From: Pseudomonas asplenii
GTDB taxonomy: Bacteria; Pseudomonadota; Gammaproteobacteria; Pseudomonadales; Pseudomonadaceae
Reading direction: 5' to 3'
Assembly (NCBI RefSeq): GCF_001293465.1
Contig: NZ_JSYZ01000002.1
Coordinates: forward strand, 264,566 to 328,565
DNA: 64,000 bases
A model generated the notes under the pieces. The model had not been told where the DNA came from. It worked only from the letters and a program-made list of their open reading frames with translations, and did no database searches. Both the position numbers and the translations under genes were made by a program. Shown here one piece after another: positions 53,874-63,514 of the stretch (the first letter of the stretch is position 1; each line of letters begins with the position of its first letter).

Positions 53874-55742
53874 TTAAATCCACAACTTCTTGAAGTCACG
53901 ACCGCCGAAGATCAGGTTGACCATCGCACGGGTCACCATGATGGCCGTGAACATCGAGGTAAAGATCCCGAGGGACATGGTTACCGCGAAGCCCTTGACC
54001 GGACCGGTGCCCATGGCGAACAGGATACCGCCCACCAGCAGGCTGGTCAGGTTGGCGTCGACGATCGCCGTATAGGCACGGTTGAAGCCTTCGTTGATCG
54101 CCCGCTGAACGGTCATGCCCGCGGCGATCTCTTCGCGGATACGCGAGAAGATCAGCACGTTGGCGTCCACCGCCATACCCATGGTCAACACGATACCGGC
54201 GATACCCGGCAGGGTCAGCGTCGCCCCCAGCAGGGACATCAGCGCCAGCAGCACGACCATGTTGAAGGCCAGCGCCACGGTGGCGATGATGCCGAAGAAG
54301 CGGTAGATCGCGATGATGAACAGCGAGACGAACAGCATGCCCCACAGCGACGCATCGATACCCTTGGTGATGTTGTCGGCACCCAGGCTCGGGCCGATGG
54401 TACGTTCTTCAGCGAAGTACATCGGCGCGGCCAGACCACCGGCACGCAGCAGCAGGGCCAGTTCAGACGACTCGCCCTGGCCGTTCAGGCCGGTGATACG
54501 GAACTGCGAGCCCAGCGGCGACTGGATGGTCGCCAGGCTGATGATCTTCTTGTCTTCCTTGAAGCTCTGTACCGCGACTTCCTTCTCGACGCCGTCGACC
54601 ACCTGCTTGGTGTAGGTGGTGACCGGACGCTGCTCGATGAAGATCACCGCCATCTGGCGACCGACGTTGGTGCGCGTGGCACGGCTCATCAGCTCGCCAC
54701 CATGGCTGTCCAGGTGGATGTTCACTTCCGGGCTGCCGTGCTCGCCGAAACCGGCCTTGGCATCGGTCACCTGGTCACCGGTGATGATCAGGCCACGCTC
54801 GATCAGCGCAGGCGGACGCTTGCCCTCACGGAATTCGAATTCTTCGGAGGTCGCCTTCGACGCGCCCGGCTCGGCGGCCAGGCGGAACTCGAGGCTGGCG
54901 GTCTTGCCGAGGATCCGCTTGGCTTCCGCAGTGTCCTGCACGCCCGGCAGCTCGACCACGATGCGGTTGGCGCCCTGGCGCTGTACCAGCGGCTCGGCCA
55001 CACCCAGCTCGTTGACGCGGTTACGTACCGTGGTCAGGTTCTGCTTGATGGAGTATTCGCGAATTTCCGCCAGCTTGGCCGGGGTCATCGCCAGACGCAG
55101 TACCGGCTGGCCATTCAGGTCGGCGGGAACAATGTCGAAATCGTTGAAACCCTTGCGAATCAGGGCACGGGCCTGCTCGCGGGTATCGTTGTCGGTGAAG
55201 CCCAGCTGAATGGCACCATTGAGCTGCGGCAGGCTGCGGTAACGGACACGCTCCTTGCGCAGCAGGCTCTTGACGTCGCCTTCATAGACTTTCAGACGGG
55301 CGTCGACAGCCTTGTCCATGTCCACTTCCAGCAGGAAGTGCACACCACCGGACAGGTCCAGCCCCAGCTTCATCGGGTGCGCGCCGAGGTTGCGCAGCCA
55401 CTGCGGGGTGGTCTGGGCCAGGTTGAGCGCCACCACGTAATCGTCGCCGAGCGCCTTGCGCACGACATCCTTGGCTGGCAACTGGTCTTCCTGCTTGCTC
55501 AGGCGCAACAGGCCATCCTTGCCGTTGGCGGCCAGGGTAGCGGCCTTGACGTTGATACCGGCATCGGTGAGCGCCTTGCTCGCCCGATCCAGATCGGCCT
55601 GGTTGACCTGCAGCGCCGTGCTGGCACCACTGACCTGGATAGCCGGATCGTCAGGGTAGAGATTGGGAGCGGAATAAATAAAACCGATCGCCAGCACCAC
55701 CACGATCAGTACGTATTTCCACAGAGGGTATTTGTTCAGCAT
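53874..55742 (-). CDS. secD: Protein translocase subunit SecD
   Basis: The 622-residue partner of SecF has a first helix (about 8-26), a large periplasmic domain and five C-terminal helices with GLDLSGGVHFLLEV and GIAGIVLTMGMAVDANVLIFSRIREE. The ATG at 55742 is used; a GTG stands just before it. It is in the yajC-secD-secF operon. Confidence 0.97.
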   Translation of the reverse strand: MLNKYPLWKYVLIVVVLAIGFIYSAPNLYPDDPAIQVSGASTALQVNQADLDRASKALTDAGINVKAATLAANGKDGLLRLSKQEDQLPAKDVVRKALGDDYVVALNLAQTTPQWLRNLGAHPMKLGLDLSGGVHFLLEVDMDKAVDARLKVYEGDVKSLLRKERVRYRSLPQLNGAIQLGFTDNDTREQARALIRKGFNDFDIVPADLNGQPVLRLAMTPAKLAEIREYSIKQNLTTVRNRVNELGVAEPLVQRQGANRIVVELPGVQDTAEAKRILGKTASLEFRLAAEPGASKATSEEFEFREGKRPPALIERGLIITGDQVTDAKAGFGEHGSPEVNIHLDSHGGELMSRATRTNVGRQMAVIFIEQRPVTTYTKQVVDGVEKEVAVQSFKEDKKIISLATIQSPLGSQFRITGLNGQGESSELALLLRAGGLAAPMYFAEERTIGPSLGADNITKGIDASLWGMLFVSLFIIAIYRFFGIIATVALAFNMVVLLALMSLLGATLTLPGIAGIVLTMGMAVDANVLIFSRIREEIAAGMTVQRAINEGFNRAYTAIVDANLTSLLVGGILFAMGTGPVKGFAVTMSLGIFTSMFTAIMVTRAMVNLIFGGRDFKKLWI

Positions 55743-55757
55743 CACGCCGCCCGCTTA

Positions 55758-55785
55758 TGACGCGGGGCGCCTTGCGCGCCCCGTC
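55758..55785 (-). other. Hairpin between yajC and secD
   Basis: CGGGGCGC and GCGCCCCG around a short loop lie within the 62-base yajC-secD gap, with no T-run. It could stabilise or attenuate the operon mRNA. Confidence 0.4.
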
Positions 55786-55804
55786 GATTGTTGAATATTG
55801 AAAC

Positions 55805-56143
55805 TCAGATCGCTTTCAGTGTGCCTTTAGGCAGAGTGGCCGCGACGGCACCCTTCTGGAACTTCATTTCGACGGTATCGGAAATCTCCAGGACCACGAA
55901 CTCGTCGGTCACCTTGACGATCTTGCCGGCGATACCACCGGTGGTCACCACTTCGTCGCCCTTGGCCAAGCTGCTCAGCAGGTTCTTCTGTTCCTTGGCA
56001 CGCTTGGCCTGCGGGCGCCAGATCATCAGGTAGAAGATGACCAGGAAGCCGACCAGGAAAATCCACTCGAAGCCGCCCGCAGGACCAGCGGCAGCAGCAG
56101 GGGCCGCGCCGTCGGCGAACGCGTTAGAGATGAAAAAGCTCAT
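55805..56143 (-). CDS. yajC: Preprotein translocase subunit YajC
   Basis: The 112-residue protein has one membrane helix (about 25-45, FEWIFLVGFLVIFYLMIWRPQAKRAKE), with the conserved WRPQ-KR segment and a C-terminal beta domain. It associates with SecDF. It is second after tgt in the queA-tgt-yajC-secDF series. Confidence 0.96.
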   Translation of the reverse strand: MSFFISNAFADGAAPAAAAGPAGGFEWIFLVGFLVIFYLMIWRPQAKRAKEQKNLLSSLAKGDEVVTTGGIAGKIVKVTDEFVVLEISDTVEMKFQKGAVAATLPKGTLKAI

Positions 56144-56179
56144 TTAGCACTCCAGTTGCAAGAATACGATTCTGAAAAG

Positions 56180-58374
<2,195 letters not shown>

Positions 58375-58483
58375 GATGGGGGTTCGTCCAGCAGGGCCGG
58401 AAAGTTTAGCGGAATTCGCCAAAATTGACCATGAAAGGCAATTGACCAACGGTAGTCGCGTCTCTATACTTCGCCGCCATTGA

Positions 58484-58568
58484 GCCCTGATGGCGGAATT
58501 GGTAGACGCGGCGGATTCAAAATCCGTTTTCGAGAGGAGTGGGAGTTCGAGTCTCCCTCGGGGCACCA
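58484..58568 (+). tRNA. tRNA-Leu(CAA)
   Basis: The 85-base tRNA has acceptor arms GCCCTGA/TCGGGGC, discriminator A and an encoded CCA. The anticodon loop TTCAAAA gives anticodon CAA. A long class II variable arm (TTTTCGAGAGGAG region) and GTTCGAGTC T-loop are present. It is divergent from queA and followed by a terminator. The accessory region starts immediately after it. Confidence 0.95.
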
Positions 58569-58574
58569 AGATTG

Positions 58575-58607
58575 AAAAAGACCTTGATTATCAAGGTCTT
58601 TTTTTTC
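58575..58607 (+). terminator. tRNA-Leu terminator
   Basis: AAAAAGACCTTGA-TTA-TCAAGGTCTTTTTTTT is a perfect terminator hairpin 7 bases after the CCA end. Confidence 0.95.
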
Positions 58608-58662
58608 GCCTGCAGAAAAGTCAGCACCGGCGGCCGCAGCGCTCGACGGAGGAAAACGCCTC

Positions 58663-58992
58663 ATGGAATCGCAACTGGAAACCGTCGCCCTGTTTGCCCT
58701 CAAGCTGGCCCACGAACGTGACGGCGGGAGCCCGCTTTTGCGGGATGACGTGGTGATGGGCGAGTACCAGAAGGACGTGTTCGAGCTGCTGGTGCGCCAG
58801 GGCGACGTCGAGGCGATCCGGGGCAAGCTCAATGCTTGCGTCGCTGTCGCGATGGACGCCGTGGGCGGGACGGACAAGCCCCTGGGGCGTGAACTGCGGC
58901 GACTGGCCGATGACTGCAACCTGGTACAGACCACTGCAGACCTGACGGCACCGCTTGGTTTGCTGAAGGATTACCTGAAAGACATTCAGTGA
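58663..58992 (+). CDS. Hypothetical 109-aa protein (resident module gene A)
   Basis: The protein starts MESQLETVALFALKLAHERD, with GGAGG 11 bases upstream. It is predicted all-helical, with acidic and leucine-rich helices, and ends KDYLKDIQ. No known domain is recognised. A 5'-truncated paralogue lies at 63213-63412, with about two thirds identical codons over the last 60 residues. It is probably a normal Pseudomonas gene at the tRNA-Leu locus that has been duplicated. Confidence 0.75.
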   Translation: MESQLETVALFALKLAHERDGGSPLLRDDVVMGEYQKDVFELLVRQGDVEAIRGKLNACVAVAMDAVGGTDKPLGRELRRLADDCNLVQTTADLTAPLGLLKDYLKDIQ

Positions 58993-59010
58993 TGAGCCAC
59001 ACGCACTCCA

Positions 59011-59090
59011 TGTAGGAGCAGAGCTTGCACCGGGCGGCGTTCCGACGAAGAACGATAACGCGGTGAGCCTGCCGACACCCGCCGGTGGCG
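59011..59090. repeat. Spacer repeat R, copy 1 (REP-like)
   Basis: It begins TGTAGGAGCAGAGCTTGC and continues with a block containing GACGAAGAACGATAACGCGG. The block recurs at 61290 and 63433. On the minus strand it gives spurious frames that read VGRLTALSFFVGTP. It lies directly after gene A here and after its truncated copy at 63412. Confidence 0.8.
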
Positions 59091-59135
59091 TCTTCTTCAC
59101 CGCCGACTTCCCTGGAGAAGACTCAGCCGTAACGG

Positions 59136-59166
59136 AAAAGGGCCGCAAGTGCGGCCCTTCTAGTTA
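59136..59166. terminator. Convergent terminator
   Basis: AAGGGCCGC-AAGT-GCGGCCCTT is a perfect 9-base-pair stem between gene A (plus) and the minus-strand pair. The T-richness is modest on both sides. Confidence 0.7.
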
Positions 59167-59176
59167 TCTCCTGCCC

Positions 59177-59695
59177 TCACCGCACTAAACCCACGGCGGC
59201 GATTTCGCGACTCTCGGCCGGCGCCGAGGCACCGTCGCTATATCCGGTACGCACGCCCTGTGTCGCGGCATAGTGTCGGGTTTGATACTGCAACACCTCT
59301 TTCATCTGAGTGCTGACATCCTCCTCCAACCCCCACTCGAAGGCGAGTTTGTCCAGGCGATGCGCAGCCAAAAGCTGACTTGCCCGAGTCGATCGCGCAG
59401 CGGGCTTAAGCGAAGACCAGGAGGACACGAACGCCTTCAGCACCGTTGCCTTATCTCGCGGAACACAGGGGAAACGACGCAGCCGATCGACCAAGTACAG
59501 CGCTCGCTGCTTCTGATCGACCTGACGAAGGCGCCGGGAAACCTCTTCCTCCAGCAATGGCATCAAATCGCCCTGACCGTACCAGAGCTGCTTGGCCAAT
59601 TCTGCAAGGGCTTCCGTCGAGGCATGACTAAGCTCTTCCCGGGTGACATCCTCCAGGAGCCTGCCGAAACTACCTTCAAGGTTTTGGCGAGCCAT
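59177..59695 (-). CDS. Unknown partner of the nucleotidyltransferase
   Basis: The 172-residue protein starts [11 protein letters not shown] at 59695, overlapping the 3' end of the nucleotidyltransferase gene by 20 bases. It is predicted largely helical: acidic in the first third ([25 protein letters not shown]), basic in the middle ([23 protein letters not shown]). No catalytic motif is recognised. The tight overlap with an AbiEii-like enzyme suggests it is the antitoxin or specificity partner of a two-gene system. This is inference from context only. Confidence 0.7.
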   Translation of the reverse strand: MARQNLEGSFGRLLEDVTREELSHASTEALAELAKQLWYGQGDLMPLLEEEVSRRLRQVDQKQRALYLVDRLRRFPCVPRDKATVLKAFVSSWSSLKPAARSTRASQLLAAHRLDKLAFEWGLEEDVSTQMKEVLQYQTRHYAATQGVRTGYSDGASAPAESREIAAVGLVR

Positions 59696-60284
59696 TGTGC
59701 CTATTCTCCAAGTACGGATCGGTTGCATCAGCCAGGTAGCTGAGCGTGACGGAACGGTTCCCGACAGCGTAATCGATTGCCTCTTGGGCAAGTGTAACAA
59801 ATTCCTCGACATTTACGCGGCCGCAGTCGATGAGCGCTTCAATGTCGGCTTTATCCTGCTCTGTGTACCGGCCCAGCTTGGAAATCGCGAGATCCACGCC
59901 GGCAGCCACGTATACATGCAGGGGCTGGTTCCCAGCGAACCCATCCAGAGGGATTGCTCGATCGCGGTAATCCTCATGCAGCGGACCGAGCGACGTATTG
60001 AAGTTCGGATCAAACTCCACCGTGAGATCCTCGTCACCTTGCTCATAAAACTCCGGATCAGCGAGCACCGCGACGAGCTCATCACGGCGGAGCATTCTGG
60101 TCGCCTCGACCTCAGCGTCAATGTCGGCGCTGCCACGGGCGTGCGTCAGCAGGTGCACCCCACATCCACCGAAGATGAAGACCTTCATGGCCCCGGGAGC
60201 CTGGCCTTCCAAGAGAGGCAATGCTCGGGAAAAAAGCCTGGCTACGGCCTCTCCCAGCGGTGTGCTGAGCTGGATGTTGGACAT
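59676..60284 (-). CDS. DUF6036/AbiEii-like nucleotidyltransferase
   Basis: The 202-residue protein carries the polymerase-beta-type nucleotidyltransferase core: helix-start G39-G40 in [12 protein letters not shown], then R50-G-S-A-D54-I-D56. A third carboxylate may lie in LTVEFDP (about residues 86-92). This resembles the DUF6036/AbiEii/MNT group, in which toxins add nucleotides to tRNA or proteins. [18 protein letters not shown] is also typical of that group. It is first in a two-gene operon with the 59177 gene. Toxicity is not demonstrated by sequence. Confidence 0.78.
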   Translation of the reverse strand: MSNIQLSTPLGEAVARLFSRALPLLEGQAPGAMKVFIFGGCGVHLLTHARGSADIDAEVEATRMLRRDELVAVLADPEFYEQGDEDLTVEFDPNFNTSLGPLHEDYRDRAIPLDGFAGNQPLHVYVAAGVDLAISKLGRYTEQDKADIEALIDCGRVNVEEFVTLAQEAIDYAVGNRSVTLSYLADATDPYLENRHNGSPKP

Positions 60285-60529
60285 TCAATGCTCCTAAAAA
60301 TCAAAAACTCGAGACCGAGCCGGCTACGCCGGCGAAGCTGGTCAAAGGTTGGTGCATGGAACGAAAGCCATGCACCGGAAACACTGGCCCCACTTCGGAC
60401 GGGCATTGTCGTCCCGACAAAATACGAATCACAGCGCCGACCATAAGTGACGCCAAACTGATTTTCCAACCAAGCCCACAGGACCGGTGGCGACTGCGCT
60501 CCGAGGCAATCACCAAGCTGCCAAATAAA
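60285..60529. promoter_or_regulatory. Divergent control region with hairpins
   Basis: The gap between the nucleotidyltransferase gene and mqsR holds no protein gene. It has a perfect inverted repeat GGTGCATGG-N8-CCATGCACC (60351-60376) and GCCGGC-TAC-GCCGGC (60319-60333). These may be operators for the minus-strand pair or ends of a small RNA. Confidence 0.5.
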
Positions 60530-60542
60530 AACCTAGTAGGTT
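60530..60542 (+). promoter_or_regulatory. MqsA operator
   Basis: AACCTAGTAGGTT is a perfect AACCT-N3-AGGTT palindrome, the known MqsA binding site in E. coli, 13 bases before the mqsR ATG. TAATAT and TAATCT boxes next to it could be the -10. MqsA would repress its own operon here. Confidence 0.88.
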
Positions 60543-60555
60543 AATATCTAATCTC

Positions 60556-60852
60556 ATGGAAAAAAGCATCCCTCATTGCAAGCTATCGATCATCAAAGTC
60601 TTGGTCGAGGCGGGGAAGGTACGCACCACACACTCTGCTCGAATGGGTGCGAGTGAGCTGGGGCTGGAACCGTCCGATATGCTGAGTATTGTGATGAACC
60701 TGACTGCATCGGACTTTTACAAAAGCATGACCACCGACGCCGATCACACGATCTGGCAGGACGTATACCGTCCCAAAACCCAGGTCGGCGATGTGTATCT
60801 GAAACTGACGGTTATCGATGACGTGCTGATCGTATCCTTCAAGGAGCTATGA
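60556..60852 (+). CDS. mqsR: MqsR toxin, GCU-specific mRNA interferase
   Basis: The 98-residue protein aligns closely with E. coli MqsR through DFYKSMTT, DHTIWQDVYRP and VIDDVLIVSFKE. The residues important for RNase activity, K56, Q68 and Y81, are conserved at the same positions. It should be an active toxin cleaving mRNA at GCU. It is toxin-first, coupled to mqsA by a 4-base overlap region. Confidence 0.95.
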   Translation: MEKSIPHCKLSIIKVLVEAGKVRTTHSARMGASELGLEPSDMLSIVMNLTASDFYKSMTTDADHTIWQDVYRPKTQVGDVYLKLTVIDDVLIVSFKEL

Positions 60853-60854
60853 AC

Positions 60855-61256
60855 ATGAAATGCCCTGCCTGTGGTGCGGCAGAACTGCTCCACGACACCC
60901 GTGACCTACCCTATACCTACAAGGGGGAAAACACCGTAATTACGGCAGTGACGGGGGACTTCTGCCCTGCATGCGCCGAGTCCGTTCTGGATATGATCGA
61001 ATCAGAACGTGTCATGCGTGAAATGCGCGCGTTCTCGAAACAGGTCAACGCTGCCATTGTCGATCCGGGATTCATTGCCAGCGTGCGCAAGAAACTTTCC
61101 CTTGATCAGCGAGAAGCGGCGGAAATCTTCGGCGGAGGCATCAATGCCTTCTCTCGGTACGAGAATGGCAAAACCAAGCCCTCGCTGGCCTTGGTCAAGC
61201 TGCTTAAAGTACTCGACCGGCACCCAGAGCTGCTGGAAGAAATCAGGACCGCCTGA
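60855..61256 (+). CDS. mqsA: MqsA antitoxin and repressor
   Basis: The 133-residue protein has an N-terminal zinc domain (C3, C6, C37, C40) and a C-terminal Xre-type HTH with N97 and R101 in FGGGINAFSRYENG, the DNA-contacting residues of E. coli MqsA. The ATG at 60855 has AAGGAG at ideal spacing; an ATG at 60849 overlapping the mqsR stop is an alternative. It neutralises MqsR and represses the operon. Confidence 0.95.
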   Translation: MKCPACGAAELLHDTRDLPYTYKGENTVITAVTGDFCPACAESVLDMIESERVMREMRAFSKQVNAAIVDPGFIASVRKKLSLDQREAAEIFGGGINAFSRYENGKTKPSLALVKLLKVLDRHPELLEEIRTA

Positions 61257-61289
61257 AGAACTCTCAAGCATCGGGAAACACGCCCCCCC

Positions 61290-61503
61290 TGTAGGAGCAG
61301 AGCTTGCTCCGGGCGGCGTTCCGACGAAGAACGATAACGCGGTGAGCCTACCAACACCCACCGCCAAAGCGCTACCTCCTGAACCGCGCAGGCCTACGCC
61401 TCAAGCAACATCCCCTGCGTAAGATCATCGATCACCGCCTTGCCCATCTCCCCAGATAATGCGCCGCCCAGGCATATCGCTCGCCGTCCTTTGCGTCCAC
61501 GGT
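61290..61503. repeat. Spacer repeat R, copy 2, plus DUF3077 tail
   Basis: From TGTAGGAGCAGAGC the sequence follows copy 1 and then copy 3 (63433-63627), including the 3' part of the DUF3077 gene. Identity with the right-hand copy stops near 61503, just before the AT-rich nuclease block. It marks the left edge of cargo 2. Confidence 0.8.
61394..61503 (-). pseudogene. Truncated, frameshifted DUF3077 gene
   Basis: The last 16 codons (EMGKAVIDDLTQGMLLEA) match the intact DUF3077 gene at 63515. One C is missing in the CTCCCC run near 61449-61453, which shifts the frame so that upstream codons no longer read AWAAHYLG. All sequence 5' of about codon 54 is absent. It is a remnant of a second copy. 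Confidence 0.85.
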
Positions 61504-61583
61504 GAATGCGAAGGCTCTGCGGCGCGTGGGAAACGATCGATATGCTGCTATATTTTTGCCCAATACCACATGGATAGAGCACG

Positions 61584-62366
61584 ATGATCAAGGAATCAAA
61601 GGAAGAAGGTTTTATAAAAAGGGTGTTCAATCACTTTGGATTCGACCTAGAGAAGATAGGCGAAAGCGATACAAAAAGCCCGGACTTCATCACATCGGAC
61701 GATCAATATAAGATACTACTGGAATTAAAGACAAAAAATGAAAGCCAAGAAACCCTGGAAGAAAGAGACAAGATTTTAAACAACAGTGAAATTTACTCCA
61801 AAAACACACCGCTACATAGAAACAACAGAATCTCAAAATTATTTGACAAAGCCGCCAAGCAATTTCATGCAAAGAAAAAAGTCGTCGGCGCAGATTTTTG
61901 CTTTCTCATACTGCACGCAAGCGGGCCATCTACTTCATATCATCTGATTCAGTTTGAAGCTTCGGCATATGGTTCAGTGGAGCTAATAACGTTTGAACCA
62001 AAAAACGAGCCACTGAAGAAATGCTACTATTTTCAAAACAGCGATTTTTACAAACATAAAACTATAATTGATGGTGCGATATTAGTAGGCGAAAACAGCT
62101 TGCGCTTTTGCATAAACGACCTATCACCCCGATATAAATCTGTGAGAACTAGTAGCTTCGTGAAAGCTTTCACTAACGGCGTAGTTGATCCAACCACCAA
62201 AGAAGCTGAAAGCAAGGCGTATTCTGTACGGACCAGCATTGATAGAAACGACGAGCACGAACTCATTGAACATATAAAACAAAAGTACTCAATAGACAAA
62301 GTTATGCCTTTTAACTTCATGCATCAAATGCTCATCACAAGAATCGACGCTAGTGAAATGGAGTAG
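61584..62366 (+). CDS. PD-(D/E)xK nuclease-like protein, unknown system
   Basis: The 260-residue protein shows P33-D34-F followed by E47-L-K49 in YKILLELKTK, the core of PD-(D/E)xK endonucleases. An acidic first helix (KESKEEGFIKRVF) precedes it, and a helix ISKLFDKAAKQF follows with a possible Q-motif. The rest resembles no family known to me. Codon use is strongly AT-rich compared with the core genes, a sign of transfer. It overlaps nothing upstream and is followed after 4 bases by the next gene. It may be a restriction or abortive-infection effector. Fold call is from the motif only. Confidence 0.65.
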   Translation: MIKESKEEGFIKRVFNHFGFDLEKIGESDTKSPDFITSDDQYKILLELKTKNESQETLEERDKILNNSEIYSKNTPLHRNNRISKLFDKAAKQFHAKKKVVGADFCFLILHASGPSTSYHLIQFEASAYGSVELITFEPKNEPLKKCYYFQNSDFYKHKTIIDGAILVGENSLRFCINDLSPRYKSVRTSSFVKAFTNGVVDPTTKEAESKAYSVRTSIDRNDEHELIEHIKQKYSIDKVMPFNFMHQMLITRIDASEME

Positions 62367-62370
62367 AGGG

Positions 62371-63096
62371 GTGGATAACAGAAATCTAACGAAACGCCAG
62401 CATTATCATATGCGTGCGATTCTCAAAAATTTTGCTGATGGTGAGATGCTCAACATCTCCCGCAAAGATGGCACCACAGACCTTTTGAGCTATGAAAACA
62501 AGGCTTTTTACGGTCACGTCGCATGGTCAGATGAGACAGAAACCCGATACGGTGCCTTGATCGAAAAACGGTTTTTAGGTCAAGCAACACATATTTTTAA
62601 TACACAGCGTGTTTGTAATCATCAAGATATTTCTGAATATCACATTTTTTGGCGGCTTCGACATACTTATGCCGTTGATCCTATGCCAGTGACGAAAATC
62701 TACGAAAATTTTGACTTTGGCACACTGGAAGAGGTCAAGGATTGGTGCAATAGGAACGGCAAAATTTATGTCAACGGCGACGGGACTATTGACGGAATGT
62801 TTGCCGCCACCCTCAAAATTCGGGAGGGCCTTGATCGCTACCGCAAAGAATACGAAGGTGTTTATTGGTCCGTTGGTATTGCTGAAAGCGGTGATTTAAC
62901 TTCAGCAGATAGTTACAAAAACTCTCTAATTCTACCGCTATCGCCGAATATATTGCTATGCGGCAAACGTACGAGAAGTAAAAAACCGTGGATCATGACT
63001 GATGAAGATATTAAACAAGCTAATCAGATGGCTACCGACCAGTGTCATGATTTCTGTTTTTCAAAGCCTAAAATCGATGATTCTACTGCATCATGA
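62371..63096 (+). CDS. DUF4238-like protein, partner of the nuclease-like gene
   Basis: The 241-residue protein starts at GTG 62371, with GGAG 7 bases upstream inside the end of the previous gene; the longer GTG start at 62353 has no ribosome site. The N-terminus (KRQHYHMRAILKNFADGEMLNISRKDG) has the H-x-Y..L..F opening of DUF4238 proteins, which turn up in variable genomic regions. The C-terminal half (NSLILPLSPNILLCG) also fits that family loosely. AT-rich composition matches the nuclease-like gene. The two form one transcription unit. Confidence 0.55.
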   Translation: MDNRNLTKRQHYHMRAILKNFADGEMLNISRKDGTTDLLSYENKAFYGHVAWSDETETRYGALIEKRFLGQATHIFNTQRVCNHQDISEYHIFWRLRHTYAVDPMPVTKIYENFDFGTLEEVKDWCNRNGKIYVNGDGTIDGMFAATLKIREGLDRYRKEYEGVYWSVGIAESGDLTSADSYKNSLILPLSPNILLCGKRTRSKKPWIMTDEDIKQANQMATDQCHDFCFSKPKIDDSTAS

Positions 63097-63212
63097 TCTG
63101 GTGGTCGCTTCGCTTGGTAAAAAATTGAAGTCAAGAAAATGACCTGAATTTAATAGACTGAATGGCTCCTAATACAAAACGAAAAATTGACATTGAAAGG
63201 TCCTTTCGGACT
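63097..63212. other. AT-rich non-coding gap
   Basis: This short AT-rich gap follows the DUF4238-like gene and precedes the gene A remnant. No hairpin terminator, promoter or frame is evident. Confidence 0.4.
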
Positions 63213-63412
63213 GGTTTATCGAGATATTGGTGCGAAGGGGTGATCTGGAGGCAATCCGGGGCAAGCTCAATACTTGCGTGACGGAGGGAATGCAAAAGCC
63301 CCTGGGCCGAGAGCTACAGCGACTGGCAGATGGCTGTGATCAGGCTCAGACGACCGAAGACCTGAAGGCCCCGCTTGGCTTGCTCAGAGAGTATCTAAAA
63401 GACATTCAGTGA
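63213..63412 (+). pseudogene. 5'-truncated copy of gene A
   Basis: It matches gene A (58663-58992) from codon about 43 to the stop: LVRRGDLEAIRGKLNTCV against LVRQGDVEAIRGKLNACV, and ending KDIQ. There is a 4-codon deletion relative to A (the AVGGT segment). No start codon with a ribosome site precedes it. It is the right-hand edge of cargo 2. Confidence 0.85.
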
Positions 63413-63432
63413 CGAACCTCACGCACCCTGAG

Positions 63433-63495
63433 TTGAGCTTGCTCGCGAAGAACGATAACGCGGTGAGCCTGCCAACACCCACCGCCAAATCGCTA
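63433..63495. repeat. Spacer repeat R, copy 3
   Basis: GAGCTTGCTCGCGAAGAACG and following bases repeat copies 1 and 2. The TGTAGGAGC part is partly lost. It lies between the truncated gene A copy and the DUF3077 gene. Confidence 0.8.
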
Positions 63496-63514
63496 CGCCT
63501 TGAACAGCACAGGC

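Noticed and set aside
58621..59148. Minus-strand frame reading VGRLTALSFFVGTPPG
   Set aside because: It is the translation of spacer repeat R, also seen at 61002-61367. It overlaps gene A and changes frame between copies, so it is a repeat artefact.
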